DNA from: Asparagopsis taxiformis
Lineage: Eukaryota > Rhodophyta > Florideophyceae > Bonnemaisoniales > Bonnemaisoniaceae
Direction: 5' to 3'
Length of the DNA stretch: 54,466 nt
Assembly: GCA_030407315.1 (NCBI GenBank)
Contig: JALQPE010001978.1
Location: forward strand, 1 to 54,466
How positions within the stretch are numbered: the stretch's first letter is position 1; every line of letters starts with the position of its first letter. The position numbers and the translations under genes were made by a program. Shown here one piece after another: positions 10,164 through 21,389 of this stretch. The notes beneath the pieces were generated by a model. The model searched no databases. It was not told the DNA's origin and was given only the letters and a program-made list of their open reading frames with translations.

Positions 10164-11370
10164 CTAGTAGCGACGAGAACGCTTGCCCGCAGGGTCATAC
10201 GGACCAGGGCCTTCGCCGCGGCTATCGTGGCTGCGGCTGCGACTGGGCTGAACGAAGCCCGGCGCGTACGGATCGACGGTCTGCGTGACCACGGGGGCTC
10301 GCTCGCGACGAGACGCGGGATCCCTAGCGTAAGGATCCGCAGTCCCGTGACTGCGCGTATCCGAAGGGCGCGCCGGAGCGGGGTCGCGTGGCAGGTACGC
10401 CGCTGCGTGACCATACCCGACGGGGTCGCCGAAGCCGCCGCCACTCGCGTAACCGTACGGTTCATTACGAACGCCAACGGGCGGCGCGTAACTACGAGTC
10501 GCCGCGGCGAGACGCTCGGAAATCGCGCGTTCCGTTGCCAAGCGGGCAGTCAGGTCCAACGTCTGGGCCCTGAACTCTTCGGCTGCGCGAGCCACGGACG
10601 AGATGAGGGAACGGATAACCCAGCCGTCCGCACGAGGCGGAGCGGACATCGACGTACCGAGAAGCCGGCGGGCATCCTCATCGGAGACGCGGTCGTCCAG
10701 GCTAACGAAGCGTGGCGCGCGTTCGGCCGGCGTGGCCACACTCGGACGACTGACTTGGGCAACGTTGCCCCCTCCCGTAGCCTCGCGTGGCACGACCTCT
10801 CGAGGACCCGGCGCACGCGGCGCTTCCTTTTGATGGCCACGACGGCCAGAACGCGTCCCTCGGGGGCGCTCGTTGCCCCCGAGCCCGCCGAAATAACCGG
10901 CACGATTGCCACGACGGCGTTCGGAACGGGAAGCGACCCGCGGCACGTAAGCCCCATCGCTACGAACGGAGACGAACTCCTGGTTATCGCCGCTTGCGTA
11001 ATCGGGACGTATAACCCGATACTCCGGCCCCAACGCAAGGGCGCCGCGAACCTCAGCCAACGCGCTGGTGACGGAGACAAACGTGTCGGAACCGTCAACC
11101 GGGATTGCACGAAGCATCTCGTAATCGGCCAGGAAGTCCAACGTGGACTCCGGCAGTAGGCACGCGCGCCCGAACACACGACGTTCCACGAATAGCGAGC
11201 ACGCGAGCATCGCTGCGTGTTCGATGTCCACGGCCATAAGGAAACGTTCCTTCACGGGGCAGGCGCGTCCTTCACGGCATCGGTGGTACCACGCGTGGTA
11301 ATAACGTGGACGACCCACGGGGGTACGGAAACTCCTCGACTACTTCCGGCAACGGCGGGAAGTAGAGCTC
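10164..11370 (-). pseudogene. Gypsy-A antisense frame, C-terminal half
   Basis: This is the downstream half of a minus-strand frame whose upstream half is at 25952-27111; the CACTA-like element separates them. Removing the element and one copy of the 2-bp duplication continues the upstream frame as ...VVPSELYFPPLPEVVEEF, then a shift of one base is needed in a run of five C (plus-strand G 11319-11323) to enter the long frame that ends at 10164. That frame has a structured-looking start (FLMAVDIEHAAMLACSLFVE), a basic RG-rich middle, a helical stretch and an RS-rich end. No known domain is recognised. It could be an accessory protein of the retrotransposon, expressed from an antisense transcript, or an unrelated gene carried by it. 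Confidence 0.6.
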
Positions 11371-11389
11371 CACTACGGTGTTGAAAAGG

Positions 11390-11600
11390 GGGCCTCAGAC
11401 AGTACTGCGAGACAGTGATTTTTACTGTCTGAGACAGTAAAAATCACTATGCGGCAAATGAAAATTAATGCCACACTTGGAGACAGTGATTTGCACTGTC
11501 TGGCAGACAGTACGGAACACTGTCTGCAGACAGTAAAAAACACTGTCTCACAGTACTGTCTGAGGCAGTGAATGGAGACAGTAAAAATTAATGATTTATT
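11390..11600. repeat. Left subterminal ACTGTC repeats
   Basis: Many copies of AGACAGT and its complement ACTGTCT occur in both orientations, often as small inverted pairs such as GACAGTGATTTTTACTGTC. In CACTA elements such arrays are the binding sites of the transposition protein. The matching array is at 25640-25930. Confidence 0.7.
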
Positions 11601-11730
11601 CAATAGTTGGATATGATGTAATTTACTGTACTGGGCAGTGTTGGCGGATAGTGTTTTGTATTGGCCAAGGCAACATGGCCGGATAGTGAAATACGCTGCC
11701 TGGGACAATAGATGGAACCAACACGGTGCA

Positions 11731-12080
11731 CTGTCCTGGGCAGTACCTGGAGACAGTGATTTTCACTGTCCTGGGCAGTACCTGGAGACAGTACTTTGTG
11801 CTGCCCTGGGCAGTACCTGTAGACAGTACTTTGTGCTGCCCTGGGCAGTACCTGTAGACAGTATTTCGTGCTGCCCTGGGCAGCACCTGTAGACAGTACT
11901 TTGTGCTGCCCTGGGCAGCACCTGTAGACAGTACTTTGTGCTGCCCTGGGCAGCACCTGGAGATAGTACTTTGTGCTGTCCTGGGCAGCACCTGGAGACA
12001 GTATTTCGTGCTGCCCTGGGCAGCACCTGGAGACAGTATTTCGTGCTGCCCTGGGCAGCACCTGGAGACAGTAAAAGTAG
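11731..12080. repeat. 35-bp minisatellite, ten copies
   Basis: The unit begins CTGCCCTGGGCAG and contains TAGACAGTACTTTGTG. Starts fall at 11731, 11766, 11801, 11836, 11871, 11906, 11941, 11976, 12011 and 12046, an exact 35-bp step. It looks like an expansion of the subterminal GACAGT motif. Because 35 is not a multiple of three and the unit has no stop in most frames, long meaningless frames run across it. Confidence 0.9.
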
Positions 12081-13952
12081 TGTCCTGATATAGTAAAATT
12101 CGGTGTCTGGGAGTGGTGGATGAGATGGAGCGTCACGCTGTCGTGGGCATCTTTCTGGGGTAGAGGAAGGCAGTTCTAGCGCTATGAGGATGGGGCATGG
12201 ACGGTATTCATATGGGAATGGACAGAATAGTACGGCTAGGAATTTTTATTTCGTAGTGACTATGAGCTAGCGAGAGGTATACGCGGTAGGATAGGTAGCA
12301 ATCTAAGAGGGTGCGATATGGGAAGCTTCACTCTGGATTTGTTTATTTGCGCAGGCTACATTGAGAATAAACAATCCCTATGTTAAAAATGCTACTACAA
12401 CTAACACTATTCCGACGAGTAAAACTAAAACTACTAGAAAAGTCTAGAAATCTATCAACTGATTGAGCTGCATGAATAAGCTAGGAAATGAAGAGAAGAA
12501 GAAAAAATGATGTATAGAAAGGAAACAAGTTAGTGACGTTGAATTGGAGAGGGAAATTGATGGTGATTAGGAGACTAACGTACCTTAACAAATACCATTG
12601 CATCCCAAATTGAGATATGTACTCACAGGCAGAAAAGAAAATTAGTGGAGAAGTGGTAAGAGAGAAAGATAAATGAAAGTAGAAGTGGAACACTCACCGA
12701 CTGGAAACCTGAGAAAGAGAAAACGAATAGAAAACTGGGTTAGTGGCGTGAGTTGTGGAAACGTACCATCATGGTTCATATCCGTCGGAGACAAAGCAAC
12801 AACTTTGGCCTTGGAAGCCGTATTGATGATCTAAAACTTACGCTTTGGAAGCAGTTTAGATGATCTATACGGCTTCCACGGCCAGGGTTGTTGCTTTGTT
12901 TCCGACGGATATGAAGATGGAAACAGGGATTTCCAGAATCTTTCGTTTAAGTAGTACTCTACGGGCGGAAATGACGTGTAGGAGAAAAATAGAGGGATGA
13001 GTTTGAAACGGAGCGGTGCGATGGGAGGCCCAGAAAAACGATACCTAGGCTGCGAATTACGCTTGGAAGCACATGATCTGGCAGAGGAGGCGCACATTAT
13101 CGTATCTTCTACCGCCTTTTATTGTCTAGAATGACGTCATCACTACAGAAATATAGGAAAAACACTAGCATATGGGGCCTACAGGACAGGCGGAGGTGAA
13201 GAGTAAGAAAAATGGCGCACTTTCCTGGACGAGGAGTCCGCGCTTCCAGTGATGATGTGGATGGTATATATCGATAACGTCATTGTATGCTCCGAGTACA
13301 CTTGGCAGGCAGTCAAAGCGGGCCACGTGGATGGTGGCGGTTAGGAAACAGCAGTGTCGAAGAATTTTTATAATTTTCATGTTTCAAGCGAGCAGTGAGT
13401 CTGCATTGCAATATATAAATGTATCCTAATTTAAGATATCACACCGAGTACGATTCAACGAGACATCGTGTTTTCACCTTGTGAATAGGGCCGAGAATAT
13501 GGTAGAGTATACGAGTAGGAACTACGTGCATGAGAAAATCAGATTCAGTATTAGTGCTTAGAGCATCACTGCGTAACAAACGGAAGTGGATACGTCTTGG
13601 CCAGGATGGTGTTTAGGGAATGCGATACAAGATAGCAAAACGATATTGAGTAGGTCGAGCCCGGATGAAATAGCAATCATTGTGCATAAAGTAATGAGCA
13701 TAGGAAAAATCATTGTGGTGAAACAGTTCATTGGATCGAATGAAAGCCAGGAAAGGTTTCTTAATGGTTGAATTTAGTGGCGGAGAAATATAATTCTGCG
13801 CTATAGCGGAGAAGTAGCGGAGAAGAGTAAATCTCCTTCAGCAAGCGAGACATGCATCAATATTGCCCAGTATAGTTCGTCTGAAGTGCAAGTTGAACCT
13901 CGCAAAGTGAATATCAGAGGTCGTTGGCTAGTGGTTGAAGAAGTCTGCAACG
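12081..13952. other. Non-coding part of the CACTA-like element
   Basis: AT-rich sequence with no recognisable gene. The only structure seen is a long inverted repeat at about 12775-12916. Confidence 0.5.
12775..12916. repeat. Inverted repeat, about 60-bp arms
   Basis: The left arm, running through ATCCGTCGGAGACAAAGCAA and GGAAGCCGTAT to GATCTAAAAC near 12838, is mirrored by the right arm from GTTTAGATGATC near 12856 to TCCGACGGATATGAAG near 12916. A few mismatches are present and the loop is short. It could fold as a long hairpin or be a small MITE. Confidence 0.75.
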
Positions 13953-16126
13953 ATGGAGCAATTCTTGAAAACGGATTTGGCTGCAGAAAACTATTCCGAA
14001 CAGGCCAGAGTTCGTGCAGTTCTCTTCGACGGAGAATCTGGCTGGGTGTACGGTGAAATTGTTGTTCAACGGATCGTTTAGGGGTGCTCCGGACGTCCAA
14101 AATTGTGTCAACCTCGAGATGACGGCGTACTACACTTGTAGCCGTTGGTGGGCCGGGCTGAAACCGAACTCGGTTGGTACCATTGGGCAGGAATGGATTG
14201 CTGGTTTGTTGGAAATCTTCGGGTACGTGAAGGAGGTGGCCGAGTATTGGAACGTTTCGGATGTGTTGAGGATGCTGGATGGCTCCATTTCCAGCGTGGG
14301 TGACCCGAGCAAGAGCTTCGACATTCACTCACGCGTTGTCGAAGTTTTTGCGCCGATGGTGCCCAAGAAGGGGTTCTGAGCGGACTTACATCCCAGGGAA
14401 GGCCCTCCAATGGCTCCAAGTTTGAGAACATCTTTCCCAAACGGAAGTCTGTGTTTTGAAAGGACGCCAGGAAAATGCTCCTGCGCGTAACTGGCTACCG
14501 CGACATGTAAATGCGGAAACAATTTTACGTGGTGGACCCACACATCCCACATGCTGCGCTCCCAGTCACATGTGGTCATGATTCCGCCAACCCTTCCCCT
14601 TCCATTTCCCTGACCATCCCTTCATCCTCCATTCCTTTGCCTTTGAAGAATCCAATTTAGGTAGTACCACCTCAATTAGATTCTTCCAGCTATTCCGAGG
14701 CTGCCTCTGTTTCTGCCACTACCCCTGTCGTGTCTGCATCGTCCGGAGTGGAAACTTCTGGGAAAGTGATGCCCAAAAGGAGTACCTGCCTGAAAGAGAG
14801 TCGTTCCGGTCGTGGTGGAACAGCGACGGCGGGTGGTGCGAGCCCTGTTCAGGTCGTCGAGCTGGAGAGCGCACCCAAGGATGCGGGTAAAAGCTCCATC
14901 CTTGGGAAGCGCAACTGGGAAACCGCTTCTGCGACGCCCGAGCCCTCTACCAAATTTGGTACTTTTAAAAGAGGAAGCTCAGTGAGACTTCATCAAAGTC
15001 GTCGTCAAAGAAATCCAAGTCGGCTTCCAGAGGACGTTCTCGGGAGCCGATTCTCCAGTTCGACGACGCCCATGAAAATCCTATTCCCGACAGTATCGTC
15101 GATGAGAATGTGGCCGCCGTTCTCCCCAGCGCAATTGCGTCTGGTAGCCCGATGAAGTACTACATGGAAATTACGACGGTAGAGACGGTGCGGGCGGAAA
15201 TAAAGGCGGCAGCATTCCTGGCAGCTGCATCGCCAGGTGCTGAGGACTCGGTGGTGGAATAGTACTTTGCGGTGAAGCGGCGTTGCTGGACAACATGGGG
15301 GTGGTTGTTGTGGAAGGCCTCTTGCAGTCGTCCACGGCTGGTAGCGCGACGCATGACCTCTTCAGTCACTTTTCTCGACAGTTCCAGCTGGTTGAGGAGG
15401 TTGAAAAGCCACAGAAACCCTCCCAGCAGTCTGATTCTGATTATGAAGACAGGAAACCACAGGACGAGCCCCCAGATTTCGCCAAGCCCGGTTTTGATCC
15501 TTCGCCGTGGCATTTCATCCACAACGTGGGTGCTGCGAAGGACCGCATAGATGGTGGTCGTGGGCGACTCCCCCTGCCGCGGTGTGAATTGTGCGACAAG
15601 CTGGAGGAGGGGAATTTGGATATGTACAGGAACAAGTTGGTGGCAGAGCTTGCTCTTGGTGTTTGTGCGGATTTCTTGAAGTTGGGAATGGAGGGTGAGG
15701 ATCCTGTCTTTTTCCCGAAGACAGGATTACGGCTGCTTCTTAAAACAGATGGGGCTGCGGACCAGGATGGGCACACGGACTTCTGAGTATCCCAATTTTG
15801 AGGAGTCGGACCTACCCAATCCCCATCCTATTTCATGATGTCGAGCGGATCCGATGGGTTCTTTATAGTAGCTGCACCTTATAGTCATGTATGCCTGGTC
15901 CATACGGACGCCGACATGTGGAAGGTTCCCGTTAACCACTTTTATGTGCCACCCTATTCCGTCTTAGTTGATCGCGGTGACCTTTACCATTACGGGGTCG
16001 GCTTCAGGTGAGGAGATCTTCCTGTGGGAGCAGAATTTAGTCTATGGTCTGCCCACGCGCGGCCACATCTACTTGAAGACTGAGAAGGACGTCCTCACGG
16101 ACCACATCCACACCGTCGAATATTAA
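13953..16126 (+). pseudogene. Decayed 2OG-Fe(II) dioxygenase-like gene
   Basis: Protein-like sequence runs from an ATG at 13953 to a stop at 16124-16126 but changes frame several times (near 14085, 14970, 15270, 15785, 15840 and 16005) and has internal stops. The last third holds what looks like a double-stranded beta-helix dioxygenase core: HTD at 15772-15780 (the HxD iron ligands), a distal His in GDLYHYG at 15988-15990, and an Arg in TRGHIYL at 16058-16060 that could bind 2-oxoglutarate. A CELCDKL motif lies upstream near 15585. Such enzymes oxidise small molecules, proteins or methylated bases. Transposon-borne dioxygenases of the TET/JBP class are known, but I cannot place this one in that class. 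Some frame changes might be introns. Confidence 0.5.
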
Positions 16127-16451
16127 AAGTATGACAGGAGCAATAGATAGCATACGAGAAGTATTAAAACCTATGCTATTGTTCCCTGCTATGAAGTTCT
16201 GTCCTTCTCATCTCAACATTATTCGCTTAGCCCACCTTTCTATTTTCATCTATACATCTGACCTTCATGTCATAGTTTAGTGCTACTAAGCCTATTGATT
16301 GCTACATTTTTGTATTAGTCTACAACTTTACATGATTTCACTAGCTAGACCGTAGGGGGGACTAGTTTTAGACCTTGACAACCCGTGAGGTTCGACTATA
16401 AGAGACGTTGCTGAGATAACACATGACACAGAATGCTCCTGGAAGCCACTC
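16127..16451. other. Spacer without recognised feature
   Basis: AT-rich sequence between the dioxygenase-like pseudogene and the first foldback array. Nothing recognised. Confidence 0.5.
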
Positions 16452-17104
16452 ACAGCCGTACAAACGTTCTGCTGAGCCATGTTCCTGACTTCCCAATTCC
16501 TTGCTCACCCTTCCCTAGGTGGGAGGGGGACGGAACTCTCAGCCCCTTACAGCGGAAGCCGTTTACCGGGGATTCTTACAGCAAAGTCATCGTTACGATG
16601 ACTTTGCTGTAAGAAAGCGTTTCCATTACAGTGGCCAAGAATTTTTTCACCGGGTAAAAAAATCATGGCAGCTGTAATGATTTATTTTCTTACAGCAAAG
16701 TCATCGTAACGATGACTTTGCTGTAAGGAAACGTTTCCATTGCAGTGGCCAAAGAAATTTTACCGGGTAAAAAATCAGCAAGAATTTTTACCGGGTGAAA
16801 AATCGTGGCTGCTGTAATGATTTATTTTCTTACAGCAAAGTCATCGTTACGATGACTTTGCTGTAAGAAAGCGTTTCAATTACAGTGGCCAAGAATTTTT
16901 TTACCGGGTAAAAAATCATGGCTGCTGTAATGATTTATTTTCTTACAGCAAAGTCATCGTAACGATGACTTTGCTGTAAGCATCCCTGGTAAATTGCTTC
17001 CGCTGTAAGCGGCAGGGACTTCCGTCCTTTTCCGACCTAGGGAAGGGTGAGGAAGGAATTATGAAGTCAGGAAACAGGGTATAGGAATGGTATGGACGGC
17101 TGTA
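16452..17104. repeat. Foldback array 1 with four 37-bp palindromes
   Basis: Long imperfect inverted arms start at ACAGCCGT (16452) and end at ACGGCTGT (17104); matching blocks include GACTTC, CTCACCCTTCCCTAGGT and GCGGAAGC. Inside are four perfect palindromes (16576-16612, 16690-16726, 16830-16866, 16943-16979), each made of arms TTACAGCAAAGTCATCG T around one central base that alternates T, A, T, A. Between them lie TTTTACCGGGTAAAA-type palindromes. It resembles a foldback or multi-hairpin MITE. Confidence 0.8.
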
Positions 17105-17844
17105 GGCGGCATTAGGTAACACATTTTGTTGTTTACACCCGGTTTGAGCTGGGTGTTGTGTCTAGTATGGTTGGAGGAGTGTACGAAATTTCTACCACGT
17201 GGTCGGAAATGGTTCAATTTTCTCACGACAGAGATTCTGACTTTCGAAATTCAAACTCGTTAAAGTGGGCTGGAGTTGGTGTGAACACCTCCAGGACCTC
17301 TGGGAAGGATCTGGTAACACATGTCCTGTGACTGCACGCGGTTATCCTCTCTGAAATCAACCATAGATTATCGGAGGGCAAAATCTACTCTTGGTGCCTT
17401 GTGGCACATTGACAATACAAAACCGTCTGTTTCCAGTTTTTATATACTTTACTCTCGAGTAGATAGGATTTCAGCTGTCCAAGTAAAGAATGGGCCATAT
17501 AAATGTTTCATTTCAACACAAGCATTGTGCAATTCAACCTCTTCCAGGTCCAAAAACTTGTCCAGAGTACACTTCCAGGCCATCGCCTGGGAGCGTACTC
17601 TGGACAATTTTTTGGACTAAGTGCACTTTCAAGTGCATGCACTTGGAGGCATCCAGTCCAAATCTACGTCGTTCCGACAAAGTTGAATTTTGGCCATGGC
17701 CGAAATTCATCATATCTGCAGTTGTGAGAATCTGATGACCAAAAATCGATGCATTCTGCCAGCCCTAATGCGCAAGCCAGAAGCTTTACGGACAGATAAA
17801 ACACCTTTCTGTAATCCCCAGAGCCACTCCAGCCCTTATACACT

Positions 17845-17906
17845 ACGGTGTTGAAAAGAGGGCCTCAGACAGTACGGTGAGACAGTGATTTTTACTGCCT
17901 CACTGT
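17845..17906. repeat. Internal copy of the CACTA element left end
   Basis: CACTACGGTGTTGAAAAG followed by GGGCCTCAGACAGTAC and GAGACAGTGATTTTTACTG repeats the first ~60 bases of the element at 11371, with few differences. It is a remnant of a second insertion or an internal duplication of the terminus. Confidence 0.8.
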
Positions 17907-18142
17907 ACAATGATATTCAGGAAGTAGGATATTCTCTAAGCCTAGCACGGGAGAGAAAGATGGAAGCGTAGGCATGCAGAAGTATAGAGGCAATAGTATG
18001 TGTAGACTATGGCAGTGGTAGAAAAGTATTTCATGCACGAAAAGGACTGGTAGAGTGACACTAGAGAAGTGATGCTTAGCAGGAAGGGATGTGGAGATGA
18101 TGAAGGAGGACAACAGACATGAGATCGAGGGTTGAGACCAAC

Positions 18143-18356
18143 GGCTTACAGACGGAGCAGTTTACCAGGGATGTTTACAGCAAAGTCATCGTTACGATGA
18201 CTTTGCTGTAAGAAAACAATTCATTACAGTAGCCATGATTTTTTACCGGGTAAAAAATTCCTGGCCACTGTAATGAAAACGTTTTCTTACAGCAAAGTCA
18301 TCGTAACGATGACTTTGCTGTAAGCATCCCTGGTAAACTGCCTCAGCTGTAAGCGG
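18143..18356. repeat. Foldback array 2
   Basis: Two 37-bp palindromes (18175-18211 and 18287-18323) are enclosed by CTTACAG near 18145 and CTGTAAG near 18351, with internal TTTTTACCGGGTAAAAA. The outer arms share TTTACCAGGGAT with array 1. Confidence 0.8.
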
Positions 18357-19041
18357 CTGGGAGCTTGGTCCCTCCCTCACCTTGGGAAGGGTGAGCAAGG
18401 AATTGTGAAGCCGTAAAACATGGCAGAGGGATGGTTTGGACGGCTGTTAGCGGTGTTGGGGAGCACTCTGCGTCGTGCTAACCCAGTCTGGGCTGGGTGC
18501 CCTGCCTGGTACGGCGGGAGGAGTGCACAAAATTTCAAACACAATTTCCTCAAGAGTGAAATTCTGATTGTCGAAACTCAACCTCCCTAAAATGAACTAG
18601 AGCTGGCATGAGCACCTCCAGGACGTCTGGAAAGGTACTGACAGCACATTTTCGGAGCATTGGCGCAGCTGTTCTCTCTGAGATCAAGCATAGAGTATCC
18701 GTGGCCAGATTCTATTCCTGGTGCCGTGTGGCACAGTGACCACACCAAATCGCCCTTTTTAGCAGACTATAGATTTGAGTTACTAGGAATCTAGCTGCCT
18801 TCAATACCAACATAGTTGGTAAGTAGGCTAGCCTAGGATTGTAGGAAAATCAGGAAGGATGGGAGGGTAGGTATGCAGCAACATGAAGGGGATAGTATGA
18901 GTAGATTATGGCGGTGGTAGAGAAGGATTGCACTCACTGAAGGGTCGGCTGGAGTGACACCGGAGTCGACATAGAAGGGAGGTTGGGATAGGCTGGGATG
19001 GAGGAAGACAAGAGACATGAGAGAGAGGGTGAAGCCAGACC

Positions 19042-19421
19042 GCTTACAGCTGAGGCAGTTTACCGCGGGTGCTGACAGCAAAGTCATCGTTACGATGACT
19101 TTGCTGTAAGAAAAGAAAACATTACAGCAGGCACGTTTTTTTACCCGGTAAAAAAATTCTTGGTGATTTTTTACCCGGTAAAAATTCTTCGCCTACTGTA
19201 ATGTTTCCTTTTCTTACAGCAAAGTCATCGTTACGATGACTTTGCTGTAAGAAAACGTTTCATTACAGTAGCCACAATTTTTTACCCGGTAAAAAAATTC
19301 TTGGTGATTTTTTCACCCGGTAAAATCCTTCGCCCACTGTAATGTTTTCTTTTCTTACAGCAAAGTCATCGTAACGATGACTTTGCTGTAAGCATCCCTG
19401 GTAAACTGCCTCAGCTGTAAG
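19042..19421. repeat. Foldback array 3
   Basis: Three palindromes lie at 19073-19109 (first arm starts TGACAG), 19214-19250 and 19355-19391. They are enclosed by GCTTACAGCTGAGGCAG and its complement, with repeated TTTTTACCCGGTAAAAA palindromes between them. Confidence 0.8.
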
Positions 19422-20269
19422 CGTCTGGTACCTTGGTCCCTCTCTCACTTTGGGAAGGGTGAGATAGGAATTTTGAAGTCGGGAACATTGTGGAAGGATG
19501 GTTTCGACGGCTTCGGGCGGCTTTGAAGAGCAATCTGTGTCTTGTTCACCCGGGCTGAACTACCTAAAAAGTTCAGTATTGGGAGAGCAGCACGGTAAAT
19601 TTCGACCACCATTTTCTCACGACAGAGATTCTGGCGGTCGAAATTCAAACTCGTTAAAATGGACTAGAGTTGGTGTGAACACCTCCAGGACCTCTGGAAA
19701 GGTACTACCTGCACATTTTCCGAGGCTACAAGAAGCCGGTCTCTCCAATATCAAGCATAGATTATCGGTGCGCAAAATCTACTCCTGGTGCTGTGTAGCA
19801 CATTGACTATACAAAACCGTCCGTTTTCCGTTATAATAAACTATACTCTCAAGTAGGTAGGAATCTAGATATTCACCTTACATCGATGGTTATGAAGTAG
19901 GTTAGCCTAGGACTGAAGGACAGAAGGTAAAGGATAGGATGGTAGGCATGGGGTAAAATGAAGGTGGTGGTATGAGTAGAATACGGAAGTGGTAGACAGG
20001 TATTTAATGCACAGGAGGGGCGTGTGAAGTGACACCAGAGGCGCGGTGCGTCACAGGAAGGAAGACTGGAATGATGAAGGAGAACTAGAGGCATGAGAGA
20101 TAGGTTGTTGAGGCATGCTTCTAGCTCTATTATATAACTACATTGCTCCTCTATAGGCTACGCAATCCATTCCAGCAGTTCTAGTTAAAAATGGACTATA
20201 TGAATGTTTCATTTCAATATCAGCATTGTGCAGTTGAGCCTCTTCAAGGTCCGAAAACTTGTCCAGAGT

Positions 20270-20990
20270 ACGCTTCCAGGCCACTTGAAGGCATCCAGAA
20301 CACTTGCACTTCGTTCTTGCAAAGTTCAATTTTGGCTATCACATCTCCAGTTGTGGGAGTCTGGTGACCAAAAGTCGATGCATTCTGGAATCCCTACCAC
20401 GCAATTCAACAGCTTTACGGACACATAAAACACTTTTCCGTACTCCCTAGAGCCACTCCAGCCCTTACGGATCACTTACACTTCGTTCCGACAAAGTTCA
20501 ATTTTGGCCATCACATCTCCAGTTGTGAGAATCTGGTGACCAAAAATTAGTGAACTCCGGAAGCTGTACCTCGCAAGCCACCAGCTTTCAGGGCAAATAA
20601 AACCCATTACAGTACTCCCCAGACCCACTCCAACCCTTACAGACCACTTGCACTTCGTTCCGACAAAGTTCAATTTTGGCCATCACATCTTCAGTTGTGG
20701 GAATCTGGTGACCAAAACTCGATGCATTCTGTCAGCCCTAATGCGCAAGCCAGCAGCTTTACGAACTCATAGAACACTTTTCCGTACTCCCTAGACCCAC
20801 TCCAACCCTTACAGACCACTTGCACATCATTCGGACAAAGTTCCATTTTGACCATCACATCTCCAGTTGTGAGAATCTGATGACCAAAAATCGATGAATT
20901 ATACCAACCCTTCCACGCAAGCGAGAAAGCTTGAGTGCAATTAAAACAAGTTTTAGTGCTCCCTAGAACCACCCCAACCGTTTCAGACCA
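20270..20990. repeat. 172-bp satellite, four copies
   Basis: The motif CTTCGTTCCGACAAAGTTCA and its variants start at 20309, 20481, 20653 and 20825, an exact 172-bp step. Each unit continues with CATCACATCTCCAGTTGTG and GTGACCAAAA. A lone unit lies at about 17650-17835. Confidence 0.88.
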
Positions 20991-21067
20991 CTTTGCAGCC
21001 TTTTTCGCGAGGTCTGAAATCGTCTCCTTCTTCTTCCCGAGTGAGAAACATCAGTCCCTCTCATATG

Positions 21068-21382
21068 CTTACAGAGAAGTTGGTTTACCATGGTTTCTTA
21101 CAGCAAAGTCATCGTTACGATGACTTTGCTGTAATGTTTTGTTTTCTTACAGCAAAGTCATCTTAACGATGACTTTGCTGTAATGTTTTGTTTTCTTACA
21201 GCAAAGTCATCTTAACGATGACTTTGCTGTAATGTTTTGTTTTCTTACAGCAAAGTCATCGTTACGATGACTTTGCTGTAAGCAACCGGGGTAAACTGCC
21301 TTTGCTGTAAGAAAACTGAATAGCAGTTCCGACAGCTTGTCCTGAGAAAGCAAATCCGCCTTAACGATGACTTTGCTGTAAG
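21068..21382. repeat. Foldback array 4
   Basis: Four 37-bp palindromes lie at 21098-21134, 21147-21183, 21196-21232 and 21245-21281; the middle two carry CTTAACG instead of CGTTACG at the centre. A half copy ends at 21382. Copies are spaced 49 bp apart, tighter than in arrays 1-3, so this array probably grew by local duplication. Confidence 0.8.
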
Positions 21383-21389
21383 AAAACAG

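Larger units (their letters stand above)
17160..20100. repeat. Degenerate tandem array, unit about 1.07 kb
   Basis: The block around CACCTCCAGGACCTCTGG recurs at about 17286, 18613 and 19680. The block AGTAGG...GATATTC/TAGCCTAGG recurs at about 17923, 18822 and 19892. Foldback arrays 2 and 3 lie at equivalent points of successive units. The last two units are spaced by about 1067-1070 bp; the first is interrupted by a 172-bp satellite copy and a CACTA end. No gene recognised. Confidence 0.75.

Noticed and set aside
10227..11159. 310-codon plus-strand frame in the gypsy-A 3' region
   Set aside because: Opposite-strand shadow of the antisense frame with basic low-complexity sequence and no domain.
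11731..12080. CRISPR-like array of short repeats
   Set aside because: The 35-bp units are head-to-tail with no unique spacers and lie in a eukaryotic transposon; it is a minisatellite.
11600..12136. Minus-strand protein of about 178 residues with CCPGQH repeats
   Set aside because: It is only the translation of the 35-bp minisatellite, which is open in several frames.
16452..21382. Rho-independent terminators or bacterial attenuators
   Set aside because: The hairpins are repeated in a eukaryotic transposon, have no matching U tracts, and no bacterial gene is nearby.
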